Shown: positions 25,937-34,141 of the stretch, one piece after another
How positions within the stretch are numbered: position 1 is the first letter of the stretch
Layout: each line of letters starts with the position of its first letter
NCBI GenBank assembly: GCA_963843465.1
Contig: CAWJKP010000004.1
Location: 186,001-250,000 of the forward strand
Source: CAWJKP01 sp963843465
GTDB lineage: Bacteria > Planctomycetota > Planctomycetia > Pirellulales > Thermoguttaceae
Direction: 5' to 3'
Length of the DNA: 64,000 bases
Translations under genes and position numbers: made by a program
Notes under the pieces: model-generated
What the model was told of the DNA's origin: nothing
What the model saw: the letters and a program-made list of their open reading frames with translations, nothing else
Databases searched by the model: none

Positions 25937-27167
25937 CGGGCACCTCCAACTCGCGGGGACCGAGGGTCACCACCGTGAAGTCCGCCGGCGGATGCTCCTC
26001 CAGGTACTGGTTGATGCTCTGGCAGGTCAGCTCGTCGACCCGGCGGTTGATCTCCTCCAACGTCCGCACACAGCCCAGGTAGTACCAGTCGCGGGCGATG
26101 GAGGAGCTGCGGGCGGAGCTCGATTCCTGCTGCATGATCAACGCGCTTTTGATGCGGGCCTTGAGCCGCGCCAGCTCGTGCGGCTCGACCCCCTTGGCCA
26201 ACCGCGCCAGCTCGCGGAGCATCACGTCCAGGGTCTCCTGGGCCCGCTGGGCGGTGGTGCCGGCGTAGCAGAAGACGGCGCCGCGGTCCAGCAGGGTATG
26301 GTAGCTGGCATAAACGCTGTAACAGAGGCCGCGCTTCTCCCGCACTTCGGTGAACAGCCGAGAGCTCATGCCGCCGCTGAGCACGCCCACCCCGCCCCAG
26401 GCCCGGTAGTAGTCCGGATGGCGGTAGGGAACGGCGGGGTAGGCGATGCCGATCTGCGTCTGATTGGAATCGAAGGGCAGGTGGTCGTATTTCCTTCCCG
26501 GCGGGCCCTCGACCGGCTCGGCGGCAGGCTGGGGCTGCCAATCGCCCAGGAGCCGGCCCACGAGGTCCTGGAGCGCCTCCCAATCGAAGCGGCCGGCCAC
26601 GCCGACGATCGCGCCGTTGGGACGATAGAAGCGGGCGAAATAGCCGCGGATATCGTCCAGCGACATCGCTTCCACGTTCTCCATCTCGCCCTGCGACGGC
26701 CGGCCCCAGGGCTCGGGGAAGTGGCGCCGGCGAAGCTCGATCATCACTTTTTGCGAGGGCTCGTCTTCCACCGCGCGGAGCTCCTGGATGAGCACCTGCC
26801 GGGCTGCTTCCAATTGCTCGGCGGGGAGGTGTGGGCGGCGGAGAATGTCGGCGTACAGGGAGACGGCCCCCGGCAGGTTGGCCGCAACGGTGGCCCCGCT
26901 GAATCGCGTGTGGGCGTCGGAGACCGACTCGCCCCGCTCCACGCCCAGGCTGTCGAGGTCCTGGATCAGGTGATGGTTGTCGCGCTCGCCGGCGCCGCGC
27001 ATCACCATCTCGCAGGTGAAACTGGCCAGCCCGCACCGCGACGCCGGATCGTCCACCGACCCGGCCGGCACCGAGAACGTGAAGGCCACCGACTCCAGCC
27101 AGCTCATGGGCTCGGCCAAGAGCACCAGTCCGTTGGGAAAGGCATGCTTGTAGATCGCTTCGCTCAC
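25923..27167 (-). CDS. M16-family protein, non-catalytic partner subunit
   Basis: 414 residues from the GTG at 27,167, which has GAGGA upstream. An upstream TTG at 27,206 would add residues encoded by a repeat arm and is rejected. Seen: M16 fold features (FPNGLVLLAEPMSWLESVAFTFSVPAGS, then LTRLKARI-like helices), but the zinc motif position reads LASFTCEMVMRG instead of HxxEH, so no zinc can be bound there. Known: M16B pairs contain one active and one inactive subunit, the latter often carrying the substrate-binding glycine-rich loop. Overlap with the catalytic gene implies co-translation. Confidence 0.9.
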   Translation of the reverse strand: MSEAIYKHAFPNGLVLLAEPMSWLESVAFTFSVPAGSVDDPASRCGLASFTCEMVMRGAGERDNHHLIQDLDSLGVERGESVSDAHTRFSGATVAANLPGAVSLYADILRRPHLPAEQLEAARQVLIQELRAVEDEPSQKVMIELRRRHFPEPWGRPSQGEMENVEAMSLDDIRGYFARFYRPNGAIVGVAGRFDWEALQDLVGRLLGDWQPQPAAEPVEGPPGRKYDHLPFDSNQTQIGIAYPAVPYRHPDYYRAWGGVGVLSGGMSSRLFTEVREKRGLCYSVYASYHTLLDRGAVFCYAGTTAQRAQETLDVMLRELARLAKGVEPHELARLKARIKSALIMQQESSSARSSSIARDWYYLGCVRTLEEINRRVDELTCQSINQYLEEHPPADFTVVTLGPRELEVPVGIS

Positions 27168-27192
27168 AACGTCCTCGATTCGTTGACGACGA

Positions 27193-27290
27193 GTAGGGTG
27201 GGACAAGCTCGCGCGAGCGAGCGCCGGCCCACCAATTCCGCCGGCTCATGGTGGGCCGGCGGCCGCCACGGCGGCCTTGTCCCACCCTAC
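27193..27290. repeat. Palindromic repeat with GTAGGGTGGGACAAG arms
   Basis: Outer arms of 15 bases (27,193-27,207 and 27,276-27,290) and inner arms GCCGGCCCACCA / TGGTGGGCCGGC (27,223-27,234 and 27,249-27,260) form a nested cruciform between the M16 and acetyltransferase genes. It overlaps no confident coding start. A MITE- or REP-like repeat; it may also act as a transcription-end hairpin. Confidence 0.75.
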
Positions 27291-27291
27291 G

Positions 27292-27849
27292 CTACGAATA
27301 CGCTACCTCGACCGCCTTGAACACGGTCCTCACGGTCGCAAAGCCGAGCCGGCGATAGAGGCGGATCGCTCCCTCGTTGTCGGCCGTCACTTCCAGGTAA
27401 ACTCGGGTCAGACCTGCTTGGCGGAAGCCGGCCAGGGCCTCCAGCAACAGACAACTACCCAGTCCGCGCCCGCGATGCGGCGGCGTGATGCCCACGTTCT
27501 GGATGGCCCCCAGTCCAAAGCGGTCGCGGATTCCCTGGATCGTGCCGCAAGCCTCCGCCTGCTGCGAGCCATTGGCGTGGACGGCCAGCCAGGTCGCCTC
27601 GGGCAGAAACCCCTCTTTGCGCGAGATCTCCTGCATCAGCCGCTGGCAGCCGGACAACTCGCCGAAGCAGGGAAAGACGTTCGCGTCGATCTCGTCGCGG
27701 AAGCTAAGGAACTTGACCTCGCCATGCCTCTCCAAAAGGGTCGGTTCCCAGGGAACCAGCCAGTAGCCCGCCGGCAGGGCGGGGTGAAACGCGTGGCGAT
27801 CGACCAATTCGATCTCCATCCGATAGCGTTTGAAGTAAGTCAGACCCAT
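27292..27849 (-). CDS. GNAT-family N-acetyltransferase
   Basis: 185 residues from the ATG at 27,849; the frame is open further upstream, but that part is encoded by a repeat (GVPSPRPSPGGRG) and is not credible protein. Seen: the acetyl-CoA binding motif A (IQNVGITPPHRGRGLGSCLLLEAL) and motif B (VYLEVTADNEGAIRLYRRLGF), both complete. Known: GNAT enzymes transfer acetyl groups to amines of small molecules or proteins; the substrate is not predictable here. It ends two bases from the palindrome that separates it from the M16 operon. Confidence 0.85.
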   Translation of the reverse strand: MGLTYFKRYRMEIELVDRHAFHPALPAGYWLVPWEPTLLERHGEVKFLSFRDEIDANVFPCFGELSGCQRLMQEISRKEGFLPEATWLAVHANGSQQAEACGTIQGIRDRFGLGAIQNVGITPPHRGRGLGSCLLLEALAGFRQAGLTRVYLEVTADNEGAIRLYRRLGFATVRTVFKAVEVAYS

Positions 27850-27884
27850 CCGACAGACTCGATCTCGCTGGTGCTCGTTGGCTC

Positions 27885-27932
27885 CCCCTCTCCCTCCGGG
27901 AGAGGGACGGGGTGAGGGGACGCCGGACAGTT
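27885..27932. repeat. Interspersed repeat (CTCCGGGAGAGGG family), copy 1
   Basis: CCCTCTCCCTCCGGGAGAGG followed by GACGGGGTGAGGGGACGCCGGA. The same sequence occurs at 52,970-53,010, in both cases just upstream of a minus-strand gene start. Contains a short hairpin (CTCTCCC / GGGAGAG). Confidence 0.75.
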
Positions 27933-28216
27933 CCCTTTGGTAATCTACCGGCCGGCGCAAGCAGGGTCAACTTGCTGGCGGCGGGGCGGAGCCGTGATGC
28001 GAATTAAGCGGAAGCAGAAACCCTACGATCCGCAATGCTGCTCACGCTCCCTGCGAGGGCCTGCGTCTTGCGGAGCGGGGAAGAAAGACAGGGAAACAGC
28101 GGTTTTCGCAAAAAATGGTTCCGACCCGAGTGTCCCGTGAACTTCCGTAACATCTTAGCAGCCAATGCGTTACGCACCACCGCCTGCCGCGGCTTGCCCG
28201 TGCTGGTCCGCCGGAG

Positions 28217-28580
28217 GTGGCCGCCCGCTACGACCGCAAGATTGCCGGGGCCTACCTGCTGTTGCACTATCCCAGCTTCGGCCAGGGGATCGACCAGAAC
28301 GGGGCGAAGTTGGACAACGTCTACCTGGCGCAGCGGATTCTCGACAAGCTGGAGGCCGCCTCGGGCGTGGCCATTGGCGACGTGCCCAGCGAACTGGCCC
28401 CTGGTCAGGACCCCAACCAGACCGCCTGGCGTCTGGAGGTTCAAGGCAGCGCCGGCGGCCAGCAGCAGGGCTTTGTCGATCGGCTCCGCTACCTGGACAG
28501 CCTCAAGGTCCGCGGCATGTTGCTGCCCGAGCGTGCCATTCTCGAAGGCCAGCACGGCACGCTGGCCGAATCGCAGTCGT
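28217..28580 (+). pseudogene. Truncated fragment, possibly from a phage portal-like protein
   Basis: About 120 sensible residues (AARYDRKIAGAYLLLHYPSF, LKVRGMLLPERAILEGQHG) without a proper start; after residue ~118 the frame turns into low-complexity shadow sequence. The segment MLLPERAILEGQHGT resembles part of phage portal-family proteins, but only weakly. Upstream, a matching PPE continuation appears in another frame. It looks like a decayed piece of a larger gene left in the chromosome; it lies outside the 14-kb element. Confidence 0.4.
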
Positions 28581-28636
28581 GGCCCGTCGTCGGATCAGCG
28601 ATCGTTACGGCCACTTCACCGACCGCGAGGGAAGCC

Positions 28637-28807
28637 TCAGAATCCGTCGGAACACTGCGGCGTCTCGTCATTGGGCACGGGATCGGCGCCCCCCTCCTGA
28701 CCCCACGCCGGAGACGAAATCATCCAGTGCGCGAGAAGGGTGCCGACGACCAGCGCCAACGCCGCCACCAGCATACGGGTTCCAAAGGTAGCAAGGTGCG
28801 TTCGCAT
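28637..28807 (-). CDS. Small secreted or membrane-anchored peptide
   Basis: 56 residues from the ATG at 28,807, which has an excellent GGGAGG site; a start 15 bases earlier is possible. Seen: a positively charged N-terminus, a hydrophobic stretch (MLVAALALVVGTLLAHWMI) and an acidic, cysteine-containing tail (VPNDETPQCSDGF). It begins 32 bases after the stop of the secreted protein at 28,840, so co-transcription is likely. No family recognised. Confidence 0.6.
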   Translation of the reverse strand: MRTHLATFGTRMLVAALALVVGTLLAHWMISSPAWGQEGGADPVPNDETPQCSDGF

Positions 28808-28839
28808 AAGAACCTCCCACATTGAAAAGAGTCAACGTA

Positions 28840-29847
28840 CTATTTCGCGGCCGGCTCGGGTAGTCCGTAGGCCGACAGCCTGAATTGCCGAGAGTCGATT
28901 TTGGGCGCGTCGTGCATTTCCACGTCCGTCACAAGAATGGTCTTCCAGGGCGTTGGCTTTCCCTCGGCATCTTCCGCGCCCGCGGTGGTGATCACCTGGT
29001 GCGACACGTAGGGCACCGGCATCTTCCCGTCGACGATCTTGTTCCTGATGGTCAGCGTTCCTTTCAGCGGCACCAGACCCCGCTTCTCCGACCCCGCCAT
29101 AAAAGCGGCCTGGGCGTCGACCTCGCGGACGAGCCAGTATCGTTTGGCGTCCAACACGATCGTGCCGCTCCGCAGATCGGGGCCACCACCGGTCGGCCCC
29201 GCGGGCTGGAACTTGAACTCGACCTTGACCAATCCACGCTCCCCCTTCACGTCCGTTGCGCGGACCACGCGAAAATCGGAAGAATCGAGCAGGCGCGGAA
29301 ACCACTCCGCGTTAAACGTCTGCCCGAGGCAGGCGCAACCGATCGCGTCCGCAAACGTTCCCTCCTCGCCCCGCAGTGGGAACTTGAAATGCCGGCCGAT
29401 CAAATCGGCCGGAATTGTCCGCGCACCCGTGCGTATCTGTTGGATGATCCATTGGCCCCCGTTCCCCGGCGCCAGGCGAAATCGGTATTCGGGGTTAAGC
29501 GCCTCGACCGTTTTGGCTTGACCCTTCTCGAATCGCACAAATTTCACCCGTGCAGCCTTTCCCTCGATGTTCAGGGCAAAAGAAGCGTCCCCGACATACT
29601 TCCGACCGCTGGTGAACTCCCACGAGCTCTTCGCACGCCCCTCCGTATGACGTGCCACGATTTGACGGTACTCCAGCCATTTCGTCGGCGCCTCCTTCAG
29701 AAAGCGGTCTTCCACAGATTGATCCGCCGCCGACGCTGTAAGGGCGCGGAAATCGCAAGCGCCGCACAGCGACTGGAAAACGATGGCGGCTGCGCAAACG
29801 CGCAACACTCGACAACTCGCGCACGAGCGCGATTTAGAGCTTTTCAT
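28840..29847 (-). CDS. Secreted protein of unknown function
   Basis: 335 residues from the ATG at 29,847. Seen: an N-terminal signal-like segment containing cysteines (CRVLRVCAAAIVFQSLCGAC), then a beta-rich domain (KYVGDASFALNIEGKAARV, GTIVLDAKRYWLVREVDAQ, GTLTIRNKIVDGKMPVPYV) with alternating strands as in outer-membrane lipoprotein-sorting (LolA-like) folds. That resemblance is structural impression only. The protein is likely exported to the periplasm. No catalytic motif is visible. Confidence 0.65.
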   Translation of the reverse strand: MKSSKSRSCASCRVLRVCAAAIVFQSLCGACDFRALTASAADQSVEDRFLKEAPTKWLEYRQIVARHTEGRAKSSWEFTSGRKYVGDASFALNIEGKAARVKFVRFEKGQAKTVEALNPEYRFRLAPGNGGQWIIQQIRTGARTIPADLIGRHFKFPLRGEEGTFADAIGCACLGQTFNAEWFPRLLDSSDFRVVRATDVKGERGLVKVEFKFQPAGPTGGGPDLRSGTIVLDAKRYWLVREVDAQAAFMAGSEKRGLVPLKGTLTIRNKIVDGKMPVPYVSHQVITTAGAEDAEGKPTPWKTILVTDVEMHDAPKIDSRQFRLSAYGLPEPAAK

Positions 29848-30024
29848 GCCGTTCTCCAAGTTCGGTATCACTCATTTGGTCAGGACGGGAACTCCGGGCG
29901 CGTCTGTTTCTGGTTCCCACGGCGCTCTAGGGCGCGTTCACGACGGGACAGAAGCAAGTGCCACCAGGGGGCGGCGGGGGGAATTCCGGGGACGCACGAC
30001 TTAATTCTCCCGAAAATTTTGGGG

Positions 30025-30893
30025 GGCGAGACGCTCTGAGGGGGACGGCAGTCTTTGTTTTGGAAAGACGGGATCGTGAAGACATGGCAGTGGAAATACT
30101 CCCGGCGGCTTCGGCTGTTTGTCGGACCGAAATAGCCGAGGCCAGTATGGCTTGGCGAGCTGGTCCCGTCAATCAGCGGGGGAAAAGCAGGCGGGAATCT
30201 CTCGAAAAGGGCCGGTCCTCAGGCGGATAGCGCGAAGAGGCTCGATCCGGCGCCGCGTGGCGAGCGGAAACGGGGCTTAGACGCCGCCGTAGAGAGCCGG
30301 CGGGCCGGCAGCGCGTCAAGGCCCGGCCCGCAGGACAAAGAAGGCAAAGCGTTGCGCTTCGCTGGCTTGCGTAAGCGTTCCCGGGCCGTGCTCGGCCCGC
30401 CCAGAGTTTGGCCCGTAGAGTCGCCTTTCGCTCCGCGAAAGTAGCGCTGCTTTCGCGGAGCGAAAGGCGACTTTGGCGGCCTGTGAACCGTTAGCTGGCT
30501 TGTGCGTCGCATCGAGCGTCGTTGCTGGCCGCGTCGAGCATCATTCCGCACGTACCGCTTGCCGCTTGAACGCCGGGAGCGCCCGCCTTCCGGGGAAACG
30601 TCGCTGGAAGCGCATCGCCGCAAACGGACCCTGCGCCAAGTTGGCCGGAAAACGTCGCTCCAGACGCACCGGCGACCCGGAAACCGCGACTCCTTGGACG
30701 CCATCGCTTCAGTTTGCGCCGCTCGAAGGCGGACAGGACGCCAATTTGCGCCGCTCCAGTGGGCACAGGGCGCCAATTCAGGTCGCTCGGGAGTAGACAG
30801 GGCGTCAATTTGCGTCGGGCCGAAGGCGCCATCTCGCCGCTTGCCGGCGTGAAACGTGGGGTCTCTACTCAAACTCGCAAAACGGGCGTCTGG
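30025..30893. repeat. Long interspersed repeat, left copy (interrupted by the integrated element)
   Basis: About 870 bases that match, in inverted orientation, the sequence at 61,205-62,345, from TCTTTGTTTTGGAAAGA to ACGGGCGTCTGG. It contains several imperfect ~33-base units around GACGCAAATTG and a 23-bp-arm hairpin (30,419-30,472). The open frames across it are arginine-rich and not credible. The repeat is cut at 30,891-30,893 by the integrative element; its remaining part resumes at 45,079. Confidence 0.8.
30419..30472. repeat. REP hairpin, AGTCGCCTTTCGCTCCGCG family
   Basis: Perfect 23-base arms (30,419-30,441 and 30,450-30,472) with an 8-base loop. The same palindrome is at 53,311-53,368 and, as a multimer, at 61,721-61,846. 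Confidence 0.85.
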
Positions 30894-30910
30894 GCACCAC
30901 CGGACAAGAC
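30868..30910. other. attL of the integrative element
   Basis: Left of TGG (30,891-30,893) the sequence is the chromosomal repeat (CAAAACGGGCGTCTGG); right of it is element DNA (GCACCACCGGACAAG). In the uninterrupted repeat copy the same left arm continues ACCTTACCGG. The arm CCGGACAAG (30,900-30,908) pairs with CTTGTCCCG in attR when attP is reconstructed, placing the crossover at GG. Confidence 0.85.
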
Positions 30911-32497
30911 AGTAGGTACAGAAACGACAAGAGTGATCTCCGCCTTGGCAAACGTGGAGCGATTCAACTTCCCGTGGTCCTGGTGGTCAAAGAAGCAGTC
31001 CACCCGTGAAACGACGGCGCGCAACAACTCGCCCTGGTTCTCCACGGGTGCCTCTGTGAACGCCTCACGCAACGTCCAGAGCCCTTCTATCGCCCGGTCT
31101 ATCTGTTGGCCGTCCCCGTCGCTGGCCTCTGTACGGGCCTCCAGGGCGGTCAGGCGGGATTGCAGGTCGCTTCGCTCCGTCTGCAAGGTCTCCAGCTTGG
31201 CGTAAAGGGTGACGGCAAGGCTGGCCGGTGCCCCGAGGCAGCGATCCGCCCCCTGGTCAATCCGGCGGTCCAGGGCTGCGATCTGCCGGCGGAGTCGATC
31301 GGGCTCCCCGGCGTCAACGGGCGTGTGCTCCGATGCCACCTGCCGCCGCATCTCGGCTTTGAGGGAGTCGAGGGCCTCGGGGGCGAGTAGCTTTCGCTGG
31401 AGGACGTCGACGATGGCAGGGACGAAACCGGCTTCCTTCACGCGGTTGCGATGGCAGGATGCCAGGCCGCGTCTCACGTAGTTGTTGCAGATGTAGTGAC
31501 CGACGGCGCCGTTCATGCGACCGTGGCAGTCCGCACACCAGAGAAGCCCCGTCAACTGATAGGGCGACGATAACGAGAACGGGGAGGTACGCTCGCGGTT
31601 GCTGGCCAGCTTGGCTTGTGCCGCCTCGAAGGTGAGGACGTTGACCAGTGCCTCGTGGTGGTCGGGGATGATGATGCCCTGGCAGCGCTCGCGCCGCTGG
31701 CCCTTGGTGCGCTTCACGATGCCGCCCACCGTGGCCGCGTGGTAGCTCCCGGCCTGAGTCCGGCCCCAGACGTAGGCCCCCGTGTACTTTCGACGGGTAA
31801 GCAGTTCGGACACGCTATTTGCGGCCCACGTGCCGCCGGACGGTGAAGGGATGCCCTCGCTGGCCAACAGGGAAGCGATACCCCGAAGGCTGCGATTCTC
31901 GTTGACGTACAACTCGAAGATGCGGACCACCACCGGCGCCGTCTGAGGATCGGGGATGTAGGTGCCGTCGCCGCGCAGGTAGCCGTAACACGGCTGGAGA
32001 ATCTTGCCCTGCTTGGCCGCGTCGATCATGCCGCGGGTGACGTTGCGGGAGAGGTCGCGTAGGTAGGCGTGTTTCGCCTCCTGTTGAATCGAGTAGATCA
32101 TCCGCCCCGCGAAGTCGTTCCAGTCGATCGGACCTTGGGCGATTGTGACCAACGACACCCCGGCATTGCGCAGGGGCCATATCCAGTAGCCCGCTTCAAG
32201 GGAATCGAACCTTCCGAATCTGTCTTGATCCCAAACCCAAACCTCCTTGAAGTCGCCGCGGGAGGTGGCATCCTGGATCATGCGTTGAAACTCGGCCCGC
32301 TTCTCCGTCTTGTCGCCGCTGATGGCCGAATCGAGGTATTCCCGGAGGATCAGGCGGTTCTGCTTGGCGGTCCCATCCCTGATCGCCTTCCGCTGTTGCT
32401 CGGGGCTGGCCTCTTGCTTGTCGCTCGACATGCGGACGTAGGCGACCACCGGGATTGGACCGGCAGAGGTGCCGATGGTAGAATGACGTGCAGCCAT
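30869..32497 (-). CDS. Large serine recombinase (integrase)
   Basis: 542 residues. Seen: an N-terminal resolvase domain with the catalytic Ser in YVRMSSDKQEASPEQQ and VWDQDRFGRFD, the recombinase domain (GYLRGDGTYIPDPQTAPVV, YTGAYVWGR), a zinc ribbon (CADCHGRM ... CNNY ... CHRN) and a coiled coil (residues ~395-470). Known: large serine integrases join attP and attB at a central dinucleotide. The ATG at 32,497 has a strong AAAGGGAGG site. The last seven residues (QTPVLRV) are encoded by chromosomal DNA beyond attL; in the circular form the frame would instead end in about 20 different residues. Confidence 0.95.
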   Translation of the reverse strand: MAARHSTIGTSAGPIPVVAYVRMSSDKQEASPEQQRKAIRDGTAKQNRLILREYLDSAISGDKTEKRAEFQRMIQDATSRGDFKEVWVWDQDRFGRFDSLEAGYWIWPLRNAGVSLVTIAQGPIDWNDFAGRMIYSIQQEAKHAYLRDLSRNVTRGMIDAAKQGKILQPCYGYLRGDGTYIPDPQTAPVVVRIFELYVNENRSLRGIASLLASEGIPSPSGGTWAANSVSELLTRRKYTGAYVWGRTQAGSYHAATVGGIVKRTKGQRRERCQGIIIPDHHEALVNVLTFEAAQAKLASNRERTSPFSLSSPYQLTGLLWCADCHGRMNGAVGHYICNNYVRRGLASCHRNRVKEAGFVPAIVDVLQRKLLAPEALDSLKAEMRRQVASEHTPVDAGEPDRLRRQIAALDRRIDQGADRCLGAPASLAVTLYAKLETLQTERSDLQSRLTALEARTEASDGDGQQIDRAIEGLWTLREAFTEAPVENQGELLRAVVSRVDCFFDHQDHGKLNRSTFAKAEITLVVSVPTVLSGGAQTPVLRV

Positions 32498-32513
32498 GAT
32501 GCAAACCTCCCTT

Positions 32514-33254
32514 TCAGGTTGCGTTGTGGAAGGAGCCGTTCCGGGTCGTAACCGGGCCGGCTCCGTTCATTTTAGCGGTTGCCGGACCGATTGCAAGCAT
32601 TGCTAGCACGTCATGGGCGTAGCTGGCTGTCTGGGTTGAACCGGCTCGGCTTCCGCCCTGGGTTCGCCCCCACGGCCTTGACCTGCAGCGCCACCTTTCG
32701 GTCGTCACCACGGCGGGCAAGTCTGCCGGCAACAACACCGTGACGCCCCCGCGGCCGTGTAGCTCCAGGTGCTCCCGACGAAAGGCCTGGTAGTGCTCCA
32801 GGGCCTCCGCCGGGCTGCCGGCCTCGGTCTCCAAGGTGAGCAGCACGTCGGCAGTGACGGTGTACGTCTGAAGCTTGGGGCTGGTCAACGTCGTCTCGGT
32901 CATGCTGATTGCCTCCGTATCGAGTGAAGCAGCGCTGCCGCTTGTCCGACTTTCCGCCTGGGCGACCGCCTCTTCCAGCGGCGTCGGCTCCAACTCCTGT
33001 TCGCCGCCGTCGCCGTCAAGGGTTTCCCCATCGGGGGCGGATTTGCTAGGATTATCAGCGCTGATAATCCTAGCATTATCCCCCCCGTTGACCGGAAGCC
33101 AAGAAGCTACGGTTGGTTGTGCCACGCCCAGCAAGGCCCCCAGCGCGGCCTGCGTCCACCGCTGGCGCACGGCCTGGGCTACCGTGGGGCGTTGGTGCCG
33201 TGCAACGTCGCCGACGTGCCCCGCTGCGTCGATCGCCAACTCGACTATCGACAC
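32514..33254 (-). CDS. HTH DNA-binding protein of the element
   Basis: About 246 residues from the GTG at 33,254 (GGGAGGG upstream); the start is uncertain. Seen: a helix-turn-helix (RWTQAALGALLGVAQPTVASWL) near the N-terminus, an acidic linker (DGDGGEQELEPTPLEEAVAQAE) and a C-terminal domain with TYTVTADVLLTLETEAGSPAEALEHYQ. An internal ATG (MTETTLTSPKL, near 32,902) could start a second product. It lies directly upstream of the integrase (16 bases). Known: satellites usually encode such a regulator or excisionase near int. Function inferred from fold and position. Confidence 0.62.
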   Translation of the reverse strand: MSIVELAIDAAGHVGDVARHQRPTVAQAVRQRWTQAALGALLGVAQPTVASWLPVNGGDNARIISADNPSKSAPDGETLDGDGGEQELEPTPLEEAVAQAESRTSGSAASLDTEAISMTETTLTSPKLQTYTVTADVLLTLETEAGSPAEALEHYQAFRREHLELHGRGGVTVLLPADLPAVVTTERWRCRSRPWGRTQGGSRAGSTQTASYAHDVLAMLAIGPATAKMNGAGPVTTRNGSFHNAT

Positions 33255-33370
33255 GTCCAACCGCCCTCCCTCGCCACCGTGGCCGTCCTCGTGGACTTCC
33301 CCTGGTCTGAAAAACGCCGTGCCGACACCCGACGGCGCAAGCCGGGGACGGCGCGGCGGGCAGCCGATCG

Positions 33371-34078
33371 CTACAAGCGGTCGGCCGTTTTGGCGATAAA
33401 TTCCCGCATGGCCCGCGTCAACCGTCGCCGTGTCTCGGGACCGGAGAAGAACATTGCGAACGCCTCCGCGTAGGCTTCGCGCGGGGAGCGTTTCCCGTTG
33501 TGGCCGTCGTCGAAAAAGGAACTCGTATCCACCATGAAACTCCAGTCGTGTGCCGCGCTGCGGTCGGCCGCGACGATGCGCTGCCATTCCGAAAGACCAG
33601 AGAAGCGGTCGGACCGGTCGTGCCAATGGCCTAGCTCGTGCAAGACCGCCCGGGGATCCCCCGCGACCGCCACAACGATCAGGGGTTGGGCTTCACCGCG
33701 CGAGCACCAGCCTCTTACAATCTTGCCGGGGGGCGGTCGTTGTCCGCACTGCGGATGTCGGCTGGCATCCTCGCCGGGAACGATGTCGATCGTGCCGCCA
33801 CGGCTACGGAAAACAGCGAGCACCCTTGGCGGTGCCTTGCTCAGTTCCCGCTCAATCGCCGCGGCACGCATCAGGCTAGGGGCTACCCCGTCGATCGCAA
33901 CGAGTCGGATGAGCGGTCCCGCGGGACCGTCGTCGGGCAGGTCGCCCAACAGCGCGTGAAGTCGGCCGCGAGTCACGTCGACGTTGGGGGCGCGGTAGTG
34001 GAGTCGCCCCTGGGAATCCAAGAACCAGCCATCAGAAACGTGGCCGACGTATTTCGGCTCGCTTAGCGTTGTGCTCAT
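33371..34078 (-). CDS. Zincin-like metallopeptidase domain protein
   Basis: 235 residues from the ATG at 34,078 (GGGGG upstream). Seen: the zinc motif VLHELGHWHDRSDRF (HExxH) and a downstream glutamate region REAYAEAFAMFFSG that may supply the third ligand. The N-terminal ~100 residues contain DGWFLDSQGRLHYRAP. Known: zincins of this form occur in phage and mobile-element proteins, some attached to head proteins, others acting as regulator-cleaving proteases. Target unknown. A strong hairpin (34,093-34,131) lies just upstream. Confidence 0.72.
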   Translation of the reverse strand: MSTTLSEPKYVGHVSDGWFLDSQGRLHYRAPNVDVTRGRLHALLGDLPDDGPAGPLIRLVAIDGVAPSLMRAAAIERELSKAPPRVLAVFRSRGGTIDIVPGEDASRHPQCGQRPPPGKIVRGWCSRGEAQPLIVVAVAGDPRAVLHELGHWHDRSDRFSGLSEWQRIVAADRSAAHDWSFMVDTSSFFDDGHNGKRSPREAYAEAFAMFFSGPETRRRLTRAMREFIAKTADRL

Positions 34079-34092
34079 AGTTTCCCCCACCC

Positions 34093-34131
34093 GCCCGGGC
34101 GCGTCGCTGTTTTTGCTCGACGCGCCCGGGC
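34093..34131. terminator. Strong hairpin between two element genes
   Basis: Perfect 14-base arms (GCCCGGGCGCGTCG / CGACGCGCCCGGGC) with an 11-base loop containing TTTTT. It follows the stop at 34,142 on the minus strand and precedes the zincin start. No T-run follows the stem, so it may be an attenuator or mRNA-processing structure rather than a full terminator. Confidence 0.5.
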
Positions 34132-34141
34132 TGTCCACCCT

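Noticed and set aside
25923..27206. TTG start at 27,206 for the inactive M16 gene
   Set aside because: It would translate the arm of a palindromic repeat; the GTG at 27,167 has a good ribosome-binding site and matches the expected N-terminus.
30219..30872. Arg-rich open frames in the long repeat (both copies)
   Set aside because: Not conserved as protein between the two copies, broken by repeats, and all strands and frames are open because of GC content.
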